NCBI RefSeq assembly: GCF_027307225.1
Contig: NZ_DAHUXJ010000154.1
Coordinates: 1 to 64,000, forward strand
Origin: Bradyrhizobium sp.
GTDB lineage: Bacteria > Pseudomonadota > Alphaproteobacteria > Rhizobiales > Xanthobacteraceae
Direction: 5' to 3'
DNA: 64,000 nt
The position numbers and the translations under genes were made by a program. Shown one piece after another: positions 24,006 through 32,746 of this stretch. Position 1 is the first letter of the stretch, and the number at the start of each line of letters is the position of its first letter. The notes beneath the pieces are model-generated. The model had not been told where the DNA came from. It ran no database searches and saw nothing but the letters and a program-made list of their open reading frames with translations.

Positions 24006-25175
24006 ATGTCTTTCGATCTGGTTCTGCGCGGCGGTCGCGTGGTTGATCCCTCCCAGAAACTCGATGCCATCGCCGATGTTGCTTTTGCCGGCGGCAAGGT
24101 CGCCGCGGTCGGGAACGCGCTCAAGACAACTCCGGGTACCGAGGTGCGCGATGTGTCGGGCCATATCGTCACGCCCGGCCTGATCGACCTGCATACGCAT
24201 GTCTATTGGGGCGGTACCTCGCTCGGCATCGACGCCGAGGAGTTCTGCCGCACCTCGGGCGTCACGACCGCGATCGACACCGGCAGCGCGGGGCCCGGCA
24301 ATTTCGCCGGCTTCCGCAAGCACGTGATCGAGCCGAGCCAGGTCCGCATCCTGGCCTACTTGCACATTTCGCATGCCGGCATCTACGGCTTCTCGCACCG
24401 CGTCATGGTCGGTGAAAGCGAGGAAATGCGGCTGATGAATCCGATCGACGCCGTGCAGGTCGCGGATGCCAACCGCGACCTCATCGTCGGCATCAAGGTG
24501 CGGGTCGGTCTTCATTCTTCCGGTACGTCCGGAATCGTACCGCTGCGGATGGCGCTGGAAGTGGCGAACGAAGTCGGCATGCCGCTGATGGCGCATATCG
24601 ACCATCCGCCGCCGAGCTACGAAGAGGTGGTCAGCCTGCTGCGCCCCGGCGACGTTCTGACGCACGCCTTCCGGCCGTTCCCCAATTCGGCGGTTTCCGC
24701 GCAGGGCACGGTGAAACAGGTCGTGCGGGAAGCGCGCGAGCGCGGTGTGCTGTTCGATATCGGCCACGGCAAGGGATCGTTTGCCTTCAAGGTCGCGCGC
24801 GCGATGCTCGCCAACGGCTTCTATCCCGACACGATTTCCTCCGACGTTCATCAGCTCTGCATCAATGGCCCGGCCTACGACCAGGTGACGACGATGTCGA
24901 AATTCCTGTGCATGGGCATGCCGTTTCCGGACGTGGTCGCGGCGTCGACCGTCAATGCGGCGATGGCGCTGCGGCGTCCCGAACTCGGCAGCCTCAAACC
25001 GGGCTGTGTCGGTGATGCGACCGTCCTCTCCATCCAGGAGGGGAAATTCGACTACGAAGACGTTGTCGGCGAGCATTTGGTGGGCGACCGCAGGATCGTG
25101 TCCGAAGGCGTCGTCATCGGCGGACGCTGGTGGTATCCGAAAGAGTCGCCGAAATTCAAACGGCTAGCTGGCTAA
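24006..25175 (+). CDS. Amidohydrolase/deacetylase, Atu3266/EF0837 type
   Basis: A 389-residue amidohydrolase-superfamily enzyme. Ligands appear in order: H-T-H in D-L-H-T-H-V-Y-W-G, the carboxylated Lys in G-I-K-V-R-V-G, His in A-H-I-D-H-P-P, His in T-H-A-F-R and Asp in S-S-D-V-H. The subgroup (COG3964) contains Atu3266, which was shown to hydrolyse acetyl-R-mandelate, so ester or amide deacylation of an acylated hydroxy acid is plausible. Three consecutive ATGs occur; the third (24006) has the best spacing from GGAG. A Tat-exported paralogue lies at 32747. It directly precedes the ABC importer genes. Confidence 0.85.
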   Translation: MSFDLVLRGGRVVDPSQKLDAIADVAFAGGKVAAVGNALKTTPGTEVRDVSGHIVTPGLIDLHTHVYWGGTSLGIDAEEFCRTSGVTTAIDTGSAGPGNFAGFRKHVIEPSQVRILAYLHISHAGIYGFSHRVMVGESEEMRLMNPIDAVQVADANRDLIVGIKVRVGLHSSGTSGIVPLRMALEVANEVGMPLMAHIDHPPPSYEEVVSLLRPGDVLTHAFRPFPNSAVSAQGTVKQVVREARERGVLFDIGHGKGSFAFKVARAMLANGFYPDTISSDVHQLCINGPAYDQVTTMSKFLCMGMPFPDVVAASTVNAAMALRRPELGSLKPGCVGDATVLSIQEGKFDYEDVVGEHLVGDRRIVSEGVVIGGRWWYPKESPKFKRLAG

Positions 25176-25335
25176 CTCCCGCCGAAAATGCTGTGATCCT
25201 CCAAAATCGCCCATCCAGACCGGGCTAAACCGGCAGGGCGTTGGCATATCGTTTGCAAGCTAACGAACCGCATTGCGTGACGTTGCTTCTTGAGGGCCTA
25301 ATCGCGCGGTGGGCATTGGGAATTGGGAGGTCTCC

Positions 25336-26937
25336 ATGGATCGCAGAACAGTATTGAAGGGATTGGCGGGGGCGGGCACCCTTGCAGCCACGGGCAGCCT
25401 GCCGATGCCGGCGCTGTCCCAGGGCGCTGCCGCGCGCACCTTGCGCCTTGTGCCGCAGGCCGACCTTGCGAATTTCGACCCCGTCTGGACCACGCAATAT
25501 GTGGTGCGCAACGCCGCCGTGCTGGTGTGGGAAACGCTCTACGGCTTTGACGAAAAATTGCAGCCGCAGCGCCAGATGGTCGAGTCGGAAGAAAACTCCA
25601 GCGACGGCCTGACCTGGACGTTCCGGCTGAGGCCGGGGCTGAAGTTTCATGATGGCGAGCCGGTGCGCGCCAAGGATGTCGTGGCGAGCCTGACCCGATG
25701 GTCGAACCGCGATCCCATGGGACTCATGCTCAAAGCAATCCAGAACGAGCTCACCGCTGTCGACGACAGGACCTTCAAATGGGTGCTGAAGCGGCCCTAT
25801 CCGAAAATGCTGCTGGCGCTCGGCAAGAACAGCACGCCTTGCGCTTTCATCATGCCGGAGCGCATTGCCCAGACCGACCCGTTCAAGCAGATCAACGAAT
25901 ATGTCGGCTCCGGGCCGATGAAATTCGTGCGGAGCGAGTGGGTGCCCGGCGCGAAGTCGGTGTTTGAGAAATTCGCCGACTACGTGCCGCGGCAAGAAAA
26001 GAACTCGTGGTTTGCCGGCGGCAAGCAGATGCTGCTTGATCGGATCGAATGGGTGGTGATCCCCGATCCGGCGACGGCGTCGGCCGCCTTGCAGAGCGGC
26101 GAGGTCGACTGGTGGGAGAATCCGCTTCCCGATCTCGTGCCGGTCTTGAGGAAGAACCGCAACATCAATGTCGATATTGCCGACCCACTTGGCAACATCG
26201 GCTCATTCCGGATGAATCATCTTCACCCGCCCTTCAATGACGTCAGGGCGCGGCGCGCTGTGCTGACTGCGATGAACCAGGAAGATTATATGCGGGCGCT
26301 GGTCGGGGACGATACCTCGCTCTGGAAGACGCTGCCGGGCTTCTTCACGCCCAATACGCCGCTTTACACGGAAGAAGGCGGCGAAATCCTCAAAATGCGC
26401 AATCTCGATGCTGCCAAGAAACTTCTTGCCGAGAGCGGCTATGCCAACCAGCCGGTCTCTTGCATTGTGGCGCAGGACCAGGTGATCACCAAGGCCCAGG
26501 GCGACGTCACGGCCGATCTGTTGAAGCGCATGGGCATGAATGTCGATTTCGTCGCCACCGACTGGGGCACGGTCGGTACGCGCCGCGCGCAAAAGGCGCC
26601 CCACAACCAGGGCGGCTGGGAAATGTTCCACACCTGGCACGCCGGCGCGGATTGCATCAATCCTGCCGTCTATATCGCCATTCGCGCCAGTGGCGACAAG
26701 GCTTGGTATGGCTGGCCGGATAGCCCCGCCGTGGAAAAGGAAGTGACGGCATGGTTCGATGCCAGGAGCCTCGATGAGGAAAAGGCCGCGGTCCGCCGCC
26801 TCAACAAGGCGGCGCTCGAGGATGTCGTCTATGCGCCGACCGGTTTCTTCCTGAGCTACACGGCGTGGCGCAAGAACGTGTCCGGGATCGTCAAGGGGCC
26901 GGTGCCGTTCTTCTGGGGTGTGTCGAAGACCGCCTGA
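25336..26937 (+). CDS. Peptide-type ABC transporter substrate-binding protein
   Basis: A 533-residue family 5 solute-binding protein (DppA/OppA/NikA type). The N-terminus carries a twin-arginine signal (D-R-R-T-V-L-K-G followed by an Ala/Gly-rich core and A-L-S-Q-G), so it is exported folded. The body shows V-W-E-T-L-Y, T-F-R-L-R-P-G-L-K-F-H-D-G-E and later R-R-A-V-L-T-A-M. ATG 25336 is preceded by GGGAGG. It begins a five-gene importer and should capture the substrate that the neighbouring hydrolases and dehydrogenases degrade. Ligand class (peptide, opine, acylated compound) cannot be told. Confidence 0.92.
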   Translation: MDRRTVLKGLAGAGTLAATGSLPMPALSQGAAARTLRLVPQADLANFDPVWTTQYVVRNAAVLVWETLYGFDEKLQPQRQMVESEENSSDGLTWTFRLRPGLKFHDGEPVRAKDVVASLTRWSNRDPMGLMLKAIQNELTAVDDRTFKWVLKRPYPKMLLALGKNSTPCAFIMPERIAQTDPFKQINEYVGSGPMKFVRSEWVPGAKSVFEKFADYVPRQEKNSWFAGGKQMLLDRIEWVVIPDPATASAALQSGEVDWWENPLPDLVPVLRKNRNINVDIADPLGNIGSFRMNHLHPPFNDVRARRAVLTAMNQEDYMRALVGDDTSLWKTLPGFFTPNTPLYTEEGGEILKMRNLDAAKKLLAESGYANQPVSCIVAQDQVITKAQGDVTADLLKRMGMNVDFVATDWGTVGTRRAQKAPHNQGGWEMFHTWHAGADCINPAVYIAIRASGDKAWYGWPDSPAVEKEVTAWFDARSLDEEKAAVRRLNKAALEDVVYAPTGFFLSYTAWRKNVSGIVKGPVPFFWGVSKTA

Positions 26938-26956
26938 GCCGTGCGGTAAAGCGATC

Positions 26957-27898
26957 ATGGCCTCCTACATCCTGCGGCGCGTTCTGGTGACTTTGCCGGT
27001 GATGGCGATCGTCGCGCTGTTTGTCTTCAGCCTGCTCTACATCGCGCCGGGCGATCCGGCGGCGGTGATCGCAGGTGATCAGGCAAGCCCGGCGGATGTC
27101 GAGCGGATTCGCCAGAGCCTTGGTCTCGACCAGCCGTTCCTGGTCCAGTTCGGCGGCTGGTGCTGGCGAATTCTGCACCTCGATCTCGGCACCTCGATCT
27201 TCACCAACCTGCCGGTCACTTCCATGATCGCGCAGCGCATTGAGCCGACGCTCTCGCTCATGATGCTGACGCTGGCGCTCACCCTCGTGATCGCCGTGCC
27301 GCTTGGCGTGATCGCGGCCTGGAAAGCCGGTAGCTGGATCGATCGTTCGATCATGGCGTTTGCCGTATCGGCATTCTCGCTTCCCGTTTTTGTGGTCGGT
27401 TACGTTCTGGCCTATGTCTTTGCGCTGGAGCTCGATTGGCTTCCGGTCCAGGGCTATACGCCGTTTTCCGAAGGGGTCTGGCCATGGCTGCAGAACCTCA
27501 TTCTTCCATCGGTCGCACTTGGTAGCGTCTATATCGCGCTGATCGCGCGCATCACGCGGGCCTCGATGCTCGAAGTGCTACAGCAGGACTATGTCCGCAC
27601 CGCCCGCGCCAAAGGTCTCGGGCAACGTGATGTTCTCTTCATTCACGCGTTGAAAAATGCCGCCGTGCCGATCGTCACGGTGATCGGCATCGGTGTTGCC
27701 TTGCTGATCGGTGGCGCGGTGGTGACCGAGAGCGTGTTCGCCATTCCGGGTTTGGGACGCCTGACGGTCGACGCGATCCTGCGCCGCGATTATCCTGTGA
27801 TCCAGGGTATCGTGCTGATGTTCTCTTTCCTCTACACGCTCGTCAATTTGATGGTCGACGTCACGTATACGCTGCTTGATCCGAGGATACGCTATTGA
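26957..27898 (+). CDS. ABC transporter permease, DppB type
   Basis: A 313-residue inner-membrane permease with about six helices; the first spans residues 11-30. It has the typical periplasmic segment A-P-G-D-P-A and the EAA loop (V-R-T-A-R-A-K-G-L), which docks the ATPases. The C-terminus L-L-D-P-R-I-R-Y is characteristic of the family. Start ATG 26957, 19 bp after the binding-protein gene. Its stop overlaps the next start as TTGA, so the two permeases are translationally coupled and presumably form a heterodimer. Confidence 0.93.
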   Translation: MASYILRRVLVTLPVMAIVALFVFSLLYIAPGDPAAVIAGDQASPADVERIRQSLGLDQPFLVQFGGWCWRILHLDLGTSIFTNLPVTSMIAQRIEPTLSLMMLTLALTLVIAVPLGVIAAWKAGSWIDRSIMAFAVSAFSLPVFVVGYVLAYVFALELDWLPVQGYTPFSEGVWPWLQNLILPSVALGSVYIALIARITRASMLEVLQQDYVRTARAKGLGQRDVLFIHALKNAAVPIVTVIGIGVALLIGGAVVTESVFAIPGLGRLTVDAILRRDYPVIQGIVLMFSFLYTLVNLMVDVTYTLLDPRIRY

Positions 27899-28818
27899 CG
27901 GCGTCAATCACCAGTTCAGTACCCGTGCCGCCGGGCCTTGCCGTCGCGCAGGTGCTGCCGGACCTCATGCTGCCGGTGAAGGTGCGGCGCGGCGTGCTCG
28001 GCTTTCTGCGCAACAATCCGACGGTTGCGATCGGCGGCGCATTACTGCTCTTGCTGGTGCTGATCGGCGTCTTCGCACCCTATCTCTGGACGGTCGATCC
28101 TACGGCGTTGGCGCCTGCCAAGCGCATGCGCCCGCCATCGGAACAATACTGGTTCGGCACGGACGCGCTTGGCCGCGATGTCTTTTCGCGCGTGATTTTC
28201 GGGACGCGCGTTTCGCTCACGGTCGGGCTGTCAGTGGCACTGCTCGCCACGTTCGCCGGCCTTGCCATCGGTCTCGTCTCGGGCTTCGTGCGCTGGGCCG
28301 ACAGCATCATCATGCGGATCATGGACGGGTTGATGTCGATCCCGCCGATCCTGCTCGCGATTGCGCTGATGGCCTTGACGCGCGGCAGCGTCCGCAATGT
28401 CATCATGTCGATCACGATTGCCGAAATCCCGCGGGTATCGCGTCTCGTGCGCGGTGTCGTCCTGTCGTTGCGCGAGCAGCCCTACGTGGACGCTGCGATC
28501 GCATGCGGGACTCGGACGCCGATGATCATTCTTCGCCACATCCTGCCCAACACGTTGGCTCCGCTTTTGGTACAGGCCACCTATGTCTGCGCCAGCGCGA
28601 TGATCGTCGAGGCCATCCTGTCCTTCATCGGCGCCGGCACGCCGCCGACGATTCCGTCCTGGGGGAACATCATGGCCGAGGGCAGGGCGCTGTGGCAGGT
28701 GAAGCCTTTTATCGTGTTCTTCCCGGCCGCGTTTCTCTCGATCACAGTGCTCGCGGTCAATCTGGTCGGCGATGGCTTGCGCGACGCGCTCGATCCCCGC
28801 ATGGCCAAGAATCTCTAG
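27895..28818 (+). CDS. ABC transporter permease, DppC type
   Basis: A 307-residue permease partner. It starts at TTG 27895, overlapping the dppB-type stop. The N-terminal helix of this class is at about residues 43-65 (G-G-A-L-L-L-L-L-V-L-I-G-V-F-A-P), followed by the conserved W-F-G-T-D-A-L-G-R-D-V-F-S-R. The EAA loop is Y-V-D-A-A-I-A-C-G. It ends G-D-G-L-R-D-A-L-D-P-R, as usual. It forms the second half of the membrane channel of the importer. Confidence 0.93.
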   Translation: MTASITSSVPVPPGLAVAQVLPDLMLPVKVRRGVLGFLRNNPTVAIGGALLLLLVLIGVFAPYLWTVDPTALAPAKRMRPPSEQYWFGTDALGRDVFSRVIFGTRVSLTVGLSVALLATFAGLAIGLVSGFVRWADSIIMRIMDGLMSIPPILLAIALMALTRGSVRNVIMSITIAEIPRVSRLVRGVVLSLREQPYVDAAIACGTRTPMIILRHILPNTLAPLLVQATYVCASAMIVEAILSFIGAGTPPTIPSWGNIMAEGRALWQVKPFIVFFPAAFLSITVLAVNLVGDGLRDALDPRMAKNL

Positions 28819-28829
28819 GTCCGTTTCTG

Positions 28830-29819
28830 ATGGCGTTGCTCGAAGTCGAGAATCTGCAGACCCACTTCCGCACTCCGGACGGAATCAACCGCGCTGTCGA
28901 TGGCGTCTCTTTTCACGTCAATGAAGGCGAGACGCTGGCGATCGTCGGCGAGTCCGGCTGCGGCAAGTCGGTGACATCGATGTCGGTGATGCGGCTCATT
29001 CCGGAGCCGCCCGGCAAGATCGCTGGCTCGATCCGCTTTCGCGGAAAGGATCTTCTAAAGCTCAGCGATCGCGAAATGCGCAATATCCGCGGCAACGATA
29101 TTTCAATGATCTTTCAGGAACCGATGACGAGCCTCAACCCGGTGTTGACGGTCGGTCGCCAGATCGGCGAGACGCTGCGGCTGCATCAGGGGCTCGACAA
29201 GCAGACGGCGGAGGCGCGCGCCGTCGAGCTGTTGACGCTGGTCGGCATCCCCGAGCCGGCGCGGCGGGTCAGGGAATATCCGCATCAGATGTCCGGTGGA
29301 ATGCGCCAGCGCGTGATGATCGCGATTTCGCTCGCCTGCAATCCCAAGCTTCTGATCGCCGACGAGCCGACTACCGCGCTCGACGTCACGATCCAGGCCC
29401 AGATCCTGCAATTGATGCTCGACTTGAAACGCCGCGTCGGCGCTGCCGTGATCCTGATCACCCATGATCTCGGTGTGGTCGCCGAAGTCGCCGAGCGCGT
29501 CATGGTGATGTATGCCGGCCGCAAGGTCGAGGAAGCGCCGGTCGAGGAGCTGTTTCGCACCCCACGTCATCCCTATACGCAAGGCCTGCTCGGCGCCGTG
29601 CCCAAGCTCGGCTCGTCGCTATCGGGCGAGGCCGGCCGGCTTGCGGAAATCCCTGGCCAGGTGCCGAGCCTGAAGCAGCGCATCGCGGGCTGCGCCTTTG
29701 CCGGGCGATGCGCGCTTGCCACCGATTTCTGCCGCGAGGTTGCGCCCGGGCTGGAAGAGAAATCGTTCCGCCATTTCGCCGCCTGCCATTTTGCGAAGAA
29801 GGAGGCGGCCGCGGCATGA
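28830..29819 (+). CDS. ABC transporter ATP-binding protein, DppD type
   Basis: A 329-residue ATPase: Walker [10 protein letters not shown]-loop F-Q-E-P-M, signature M-S-G-G-M-R-Q-R, Walker B L-L-I-A-D-E-P and switch His in I-T-H-D. The C-terminal oligopeptide-transporter extension has C-A-F-A-G-R-C-A and a later Cys pair, similar to the iron-sulphur-binding tails of DppD proteins. ATG 28830 lies 11 bp after the permease gene. It overlaps the second ATPase by ATGA. Confidence 0.94.
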   Translation: MALLEVENLQTHFRTPDGINRAVDGVSFHVNEGETLAIVGESGCGKSVTSMSVMRLIPEPPGKIAGSIRFRGKDLLKLSDREMRNIRGNDISMIFQEPMTSLNPVLTVGRQIGETLRLHQGLDKQTAEARAVELLTLVGIPEPARRVREYPHQMSGGMRQRVMIAISLACNPKLLIADEPTTALDVTIQAQILQLMLDLKRRVGAAVILITHDLGVVAEVAERVMVMYAGRKVEEAPVEELFRTPRHPYTQGLLGAVPKLGSSLSGEAGRLAEIPGQVPSLKQRIAGCAFAGRCALATDFCREVAPGLEEKSFRHFAACHFAKKEAAAA

Positions 29820-30826
29820 ACGCGCCTCTGTTGCAGGTCAATGACCTCAAGAAGCACTTTCCGATCCGCGGCAATCTTTTCAGCCGCGGCGGCGGGGGCA
29901 GGGTCTATGCGGTCGACGGCGTATCTTTCGAAATCGCGCGCGGCGAGACGCTGTCCCTGGTCGGCGAATCCGGCTGCGGCAAATCAACGGTCGGGCGCGC
30001 GATTTTGCGGCTAAACGATGTCACCGCAGGTCAGGTGGTGCTGGATGGCCAACGCATCGACACTCTTTCGCCCGATCGGCTGCGCCGCATTCGCCGGCGC
30101 ATGCAGGTGGTGTTCCAGGATCCGTTCTCCAGCCTCAATCCGCGATTGAGGGTGCGTGACATCCTGGCGGAGCCGATCCGCAATTTTGGCCTCGCCAGGT
30201 CATCCGCCGAACTTGAAGAAAAAGTCGCGGCGTTGATGGATACCGTGCGCCTGCCGCGCGATGCGCTGAGCCGCAGGCCGCACGAATTTTCAGGCGGGCA
30301 GCGTCAGCGCATCTGCATTGCACGCGCGCTTGCCGCGGAGCCCGATCTGATCGTCTGCGACGAGGCGGTTTCGGCGCTCGACGTTTCGGTGAAGGCGCAG
30401 ATCGTCAACCTGTTGCAGGATTTGCAGCGTGAGTTCGGTCTCGCGCTGCTCTTCATCAGCCACGATCTGGCGATCGTCGAGCACATGACCCATCGGGTCG
30501 CAGTGATGTATCTCGGCAAGATCGTCGAGATGGCGCCGCGCCACCAGATTTTTGCCGCACCCAGGCATCCATACACCAGGGCGCTGCTCTCAGCCGTGCC
30601 GGTGCCGGACCCGACTGCACGCCGCACGCCGATGATCCTCAAAGGCGACGTGCCGAGCCCGATCAATCCGCCGCGCGGATGCCGCTTTCACACGCGCTGT
30701 CCCTATGTGTTCGAGCGCTGCCGCACCGACGAGCCGGAGCTTCGCCAACGCGTGGAAGGTCAATGGGCTGCCTGCCACCTCGAGAGCCTGCCGGAAGATG
30801 CCGGCAAAGGTGTCCCTGCCGAATAG
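29816..30826 (+). CDS. ABC transporter ATP-binding protein, DppF type
   Basis: A 336-residue ATPase, second of the pair. Walker [11 protein letters not shown]-loop [10 protein letters not shown], signature F-S-G-G-Q-R-Q-R, Walker B L-I-V-C-D-E-A and I-S-H-D are all intact. The C-terminal zinc or iron-sulphur-like tail (G-C-R-F-H-T-R-C-P, then C-R, A-C-H-L) is present. Its ATG is inside the stop of the previous gene. Last gene of the importer operon. Confidence 0.94.
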   Translation: MNAPLLQVNDLKKHFPIRGNLFSRGGGGRVYAVDGVSFEIARGETLSLVGESGCGKSTVGRAILRLNDVTAGQVVLDGQRIDTLSPDRLRRIRRRMQVVFQDPFSSLNPRLRVRDILAEPIRNFGLARSSAELEEKVAALMDTVRLPRDALSRRPHEFSGGQRQRICIARALAAEPDLIVCDEAVSALDVSVKAQIVNLLQDLQREFGLALLFISHDLAIVEHMTHRVAVMYLGKIVEMAPRHQIFAAPRHPYTRALLSAVPVPDPTARRTPMILKGDVPSPINPPRGCRFHTRCPYVFERCRTDEPELRQRVEGQWAACHLESLPEDAGKGVPAE

Positions 30827-30968
30827 GGGAACTACCGGTTTTCCAGGCGGAAAAGCGCTCTGCTGATCGGCGGCACCGCGGTAACCTTGCCGGCTAAATC
30901 CACTGGAATTGGCCGCCATATATCCTAGATTGATAGATGTGGGGGGTAACCCGTTTCGGGAGGCCCTG

Positions 30969-31463
30969 ATGGTCAAAAAACACGGTCCGTTGTTGGCGGC
31001 CATTGGCGTGGCCCTGGTATGGAGCGGCTTTGCGGCTGCGCAGCCCTATCGCCCCGGTGAATTCCTTAAACTCAACCTTTCGCAGGCTGTGCTCTCGCCG
31101 AGGCCGCTCGGTCCCGCCACAAGCTTCACTCCCGGTCCGCTGGACGTGACGGTCGATCGCGGCAGTAAACCCGCGCAGGCCGATGCCGAACTCGTGGTCG
31201 ATCCCAAGGCTGTGCTGGCCGCCACGGTGCATGCCGGGAACGCGCCGACGGCACATGCCGAAAGCAAACCCGCCAGCCGCGCTGTCGTCAGAACCGCCGC
31301 TGCCCCACGCGTGGCCCATGCGCGCACCGCGCGGCCGGCTCGCCATGCGCCGCATAGGCTGGTCGCGCTTCACGGACGAAATCCCATGGAAGCCCAGGCC
31401 CGCGACACCCGAATTCAGGTCTGGCCCTGCAGGTCGGGCGGTATTTGCAACTGGAAGCGATAA
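30969..31463 (+). CDS. Exported protein of unknown function
   Basis: A 164-residue protein with signal peptide (M-V-K-K start, hydrophobic core about 9-20, cleavage after A-A-A-Q). The mature part is Ala/Pro/His/Arg-rich and probably disordered, ending in a compact conserved-looking tail (I-Q-V-W-P-C-R-S-G-G-I-C-N-W-K-R) with two Cys. Similar tails occur in other Bradyrhizobium exported proteins (from memory). Start ATG 30969 is favoured because it begins the signal peptide. No link to the importer is evident. Confidence 0.6.
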   Translation: MVKKHGPLLAAIGVALVWSGFAAAQPYRPGEFLKLNLSQAVLSPRPLGPATSFTPGPLDVTVDRGSKPAQADAELVVDPKAVLAATVHAGNAPTAHAESKPASRAVVRTAAAPRVAHARTARPARHAPHRLVALHGRNPMEAQARDTRIQVWPCRSGGICNWKR

Positions 31464-31635
31464 TCTCGCCTGCTCACCCGCCGTCAGGCGAGAGTTGGTG
31501 ACGTCATCTTGATTTGAATACGGCCGTGCCGGCACATTATCAGCGGCGGGACGTTGGTTTGCTCAAACCTCACCTGATCATTTCTGCGAGCCGCCCTGTC
31601 GTCGACGATGGGCCGCCGATCGGAGTTCACCTGAA

Positions 31636-32454
31636 ATGGAACAGTTGCAAACGCAGGGCATCGGCCTGCCGCGCCTCGGGCTCGGTACCTTTCGCATGCA
31701 GGGCGATGCTTGCCGCGCGGCGGTGGAGAGCGCGCTTGCGCTCGGCTATCGCCACATCGACACCGCCGAAATGTACGGCAATGAGGAAGCGGTCGGCGCG
31801 GCGATTGCCGCATCAAGGATCGCCCGCAAGGACCTGCACATCACGACCAAGGTCTGGAATGAGAACCTCGCGCCGGATGCAATCCGCCGCGCCTTCGATG
31901 CCAGCCTGAAAAAACTCAGGCTCGACCAGATCGACCTCTATCTCGTGCATTGGCCCGCGCCGAACATGAACCTGCCGGCGATGTTCGAGGCCCTGATGAA
32001 GCTCAAGCAGTAAGGCCGGACGCGCGCCATTGGCGTTGCCAATTTCAATGTCGTGCTGCTGAAGAAGGTCGTCGAGGAGATCGAGGCACCAATTGCCTGC
32101 AATCAGGTCGAGTATCACGTAATGCTCGACCAGACGCGCTTGCTCAAATATCTCGCCGCAAAATCGATTCCGCTGGTGTCCTACTGTCCGCTCGTGCAGG
32201 GACGGGCGGCATCCAACGAAACGCTTGAGGCGATCGGCAAGAAGCATGGTGCGAGCGCCACCCAGGTCGCGCTGAAATGGCTGCTCGATCAGGATGGCGT
32301 TGCGGCGATCCCGAAGGCTTCGCGCACTGAGAGCCAGCGTAGCAACCTCGAGGCGCTGAACATCGGGCTCGATGACGAGGACCGCCAGGCGATCGCTAAT
32401 TTGCCCAAGGACCGGCGATGCGTGTCGCCGGGTTTTGCCCCGGTGTGGGATTAG
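31636..32454 (+). pseudogene. Aldo/keto reductase interrupted by one in-frame stop
   Basis: The frame 31636-32454 encodes a complete aldo/keto reductase (272 residues plus the stop) except for TAA at 32011-32013, codon 126. Before it are the catalytic motifs D-T-A-E-M-Y-G-N and T-K-V-W and the His in L-V-H-W; after it come I-G-V-A-N-F, N-Q-V-E-Y-H and I-P-K-A-S-R. Relatives usually have Glu or Asp followed by Gly at this place, so a single G-to-T change from GAA would explain it. No other damage is seen, so the lesion is recent, or a sequencing error. Confidence 0.85.
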
Positions 32455-32485
32455 GCCCTATCCGAGCGGCTTAAAGAAAACGGCC

Positions 32486-32507
32486 CCGCCAGTAACGAGA
32501 CTGGCGG
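32486..32507. terminator. Terminator-like hairpin after the aldo/keto reductase
   Basis: CCGCCAGT (32486-32493) and ACTGGCGG (32500-32507) pair perfectly around a 6-nt loop, with A-rich sequence before and CATTCCT after. Located 31 bp past the AKR stop. The rest of the gap to 32746 holds no gene I can see. Confidence 0.6.
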
Positions 32508-32746
32508 AGCCATTCCTGTGTCGGCCTTCCTAATCGTGGCGATTCTTGATGACGACCGTCCGGACAGCTGTTCAGTTTGGAATACGTTCCCTGAGATAAT
32601 ACGCCGGCGCGAAATCAGTCGACGATGGCTTGATAGACCAGCGCATTGACCGTCGGGCGCAGGCGCGGCCTGTAGCTTGCGCAAAACCGCAAGGCGGCGC
32701 ATCATCGATGCATAAGAAACAATCAATATTCGGGGGAGGCGCCAGC

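Noticed and set aside
23661-25076. Minus-strand 471-codon ORF
   Set aside because: Antisense to the MBL and deacetylase genes.
27876-28829. N-terminal extension of the DppD-type ATPase frame
   Set aside because: Out-of-frame reading of the dppC-type permease gene; Walker motifs begin only after ATG 28830.
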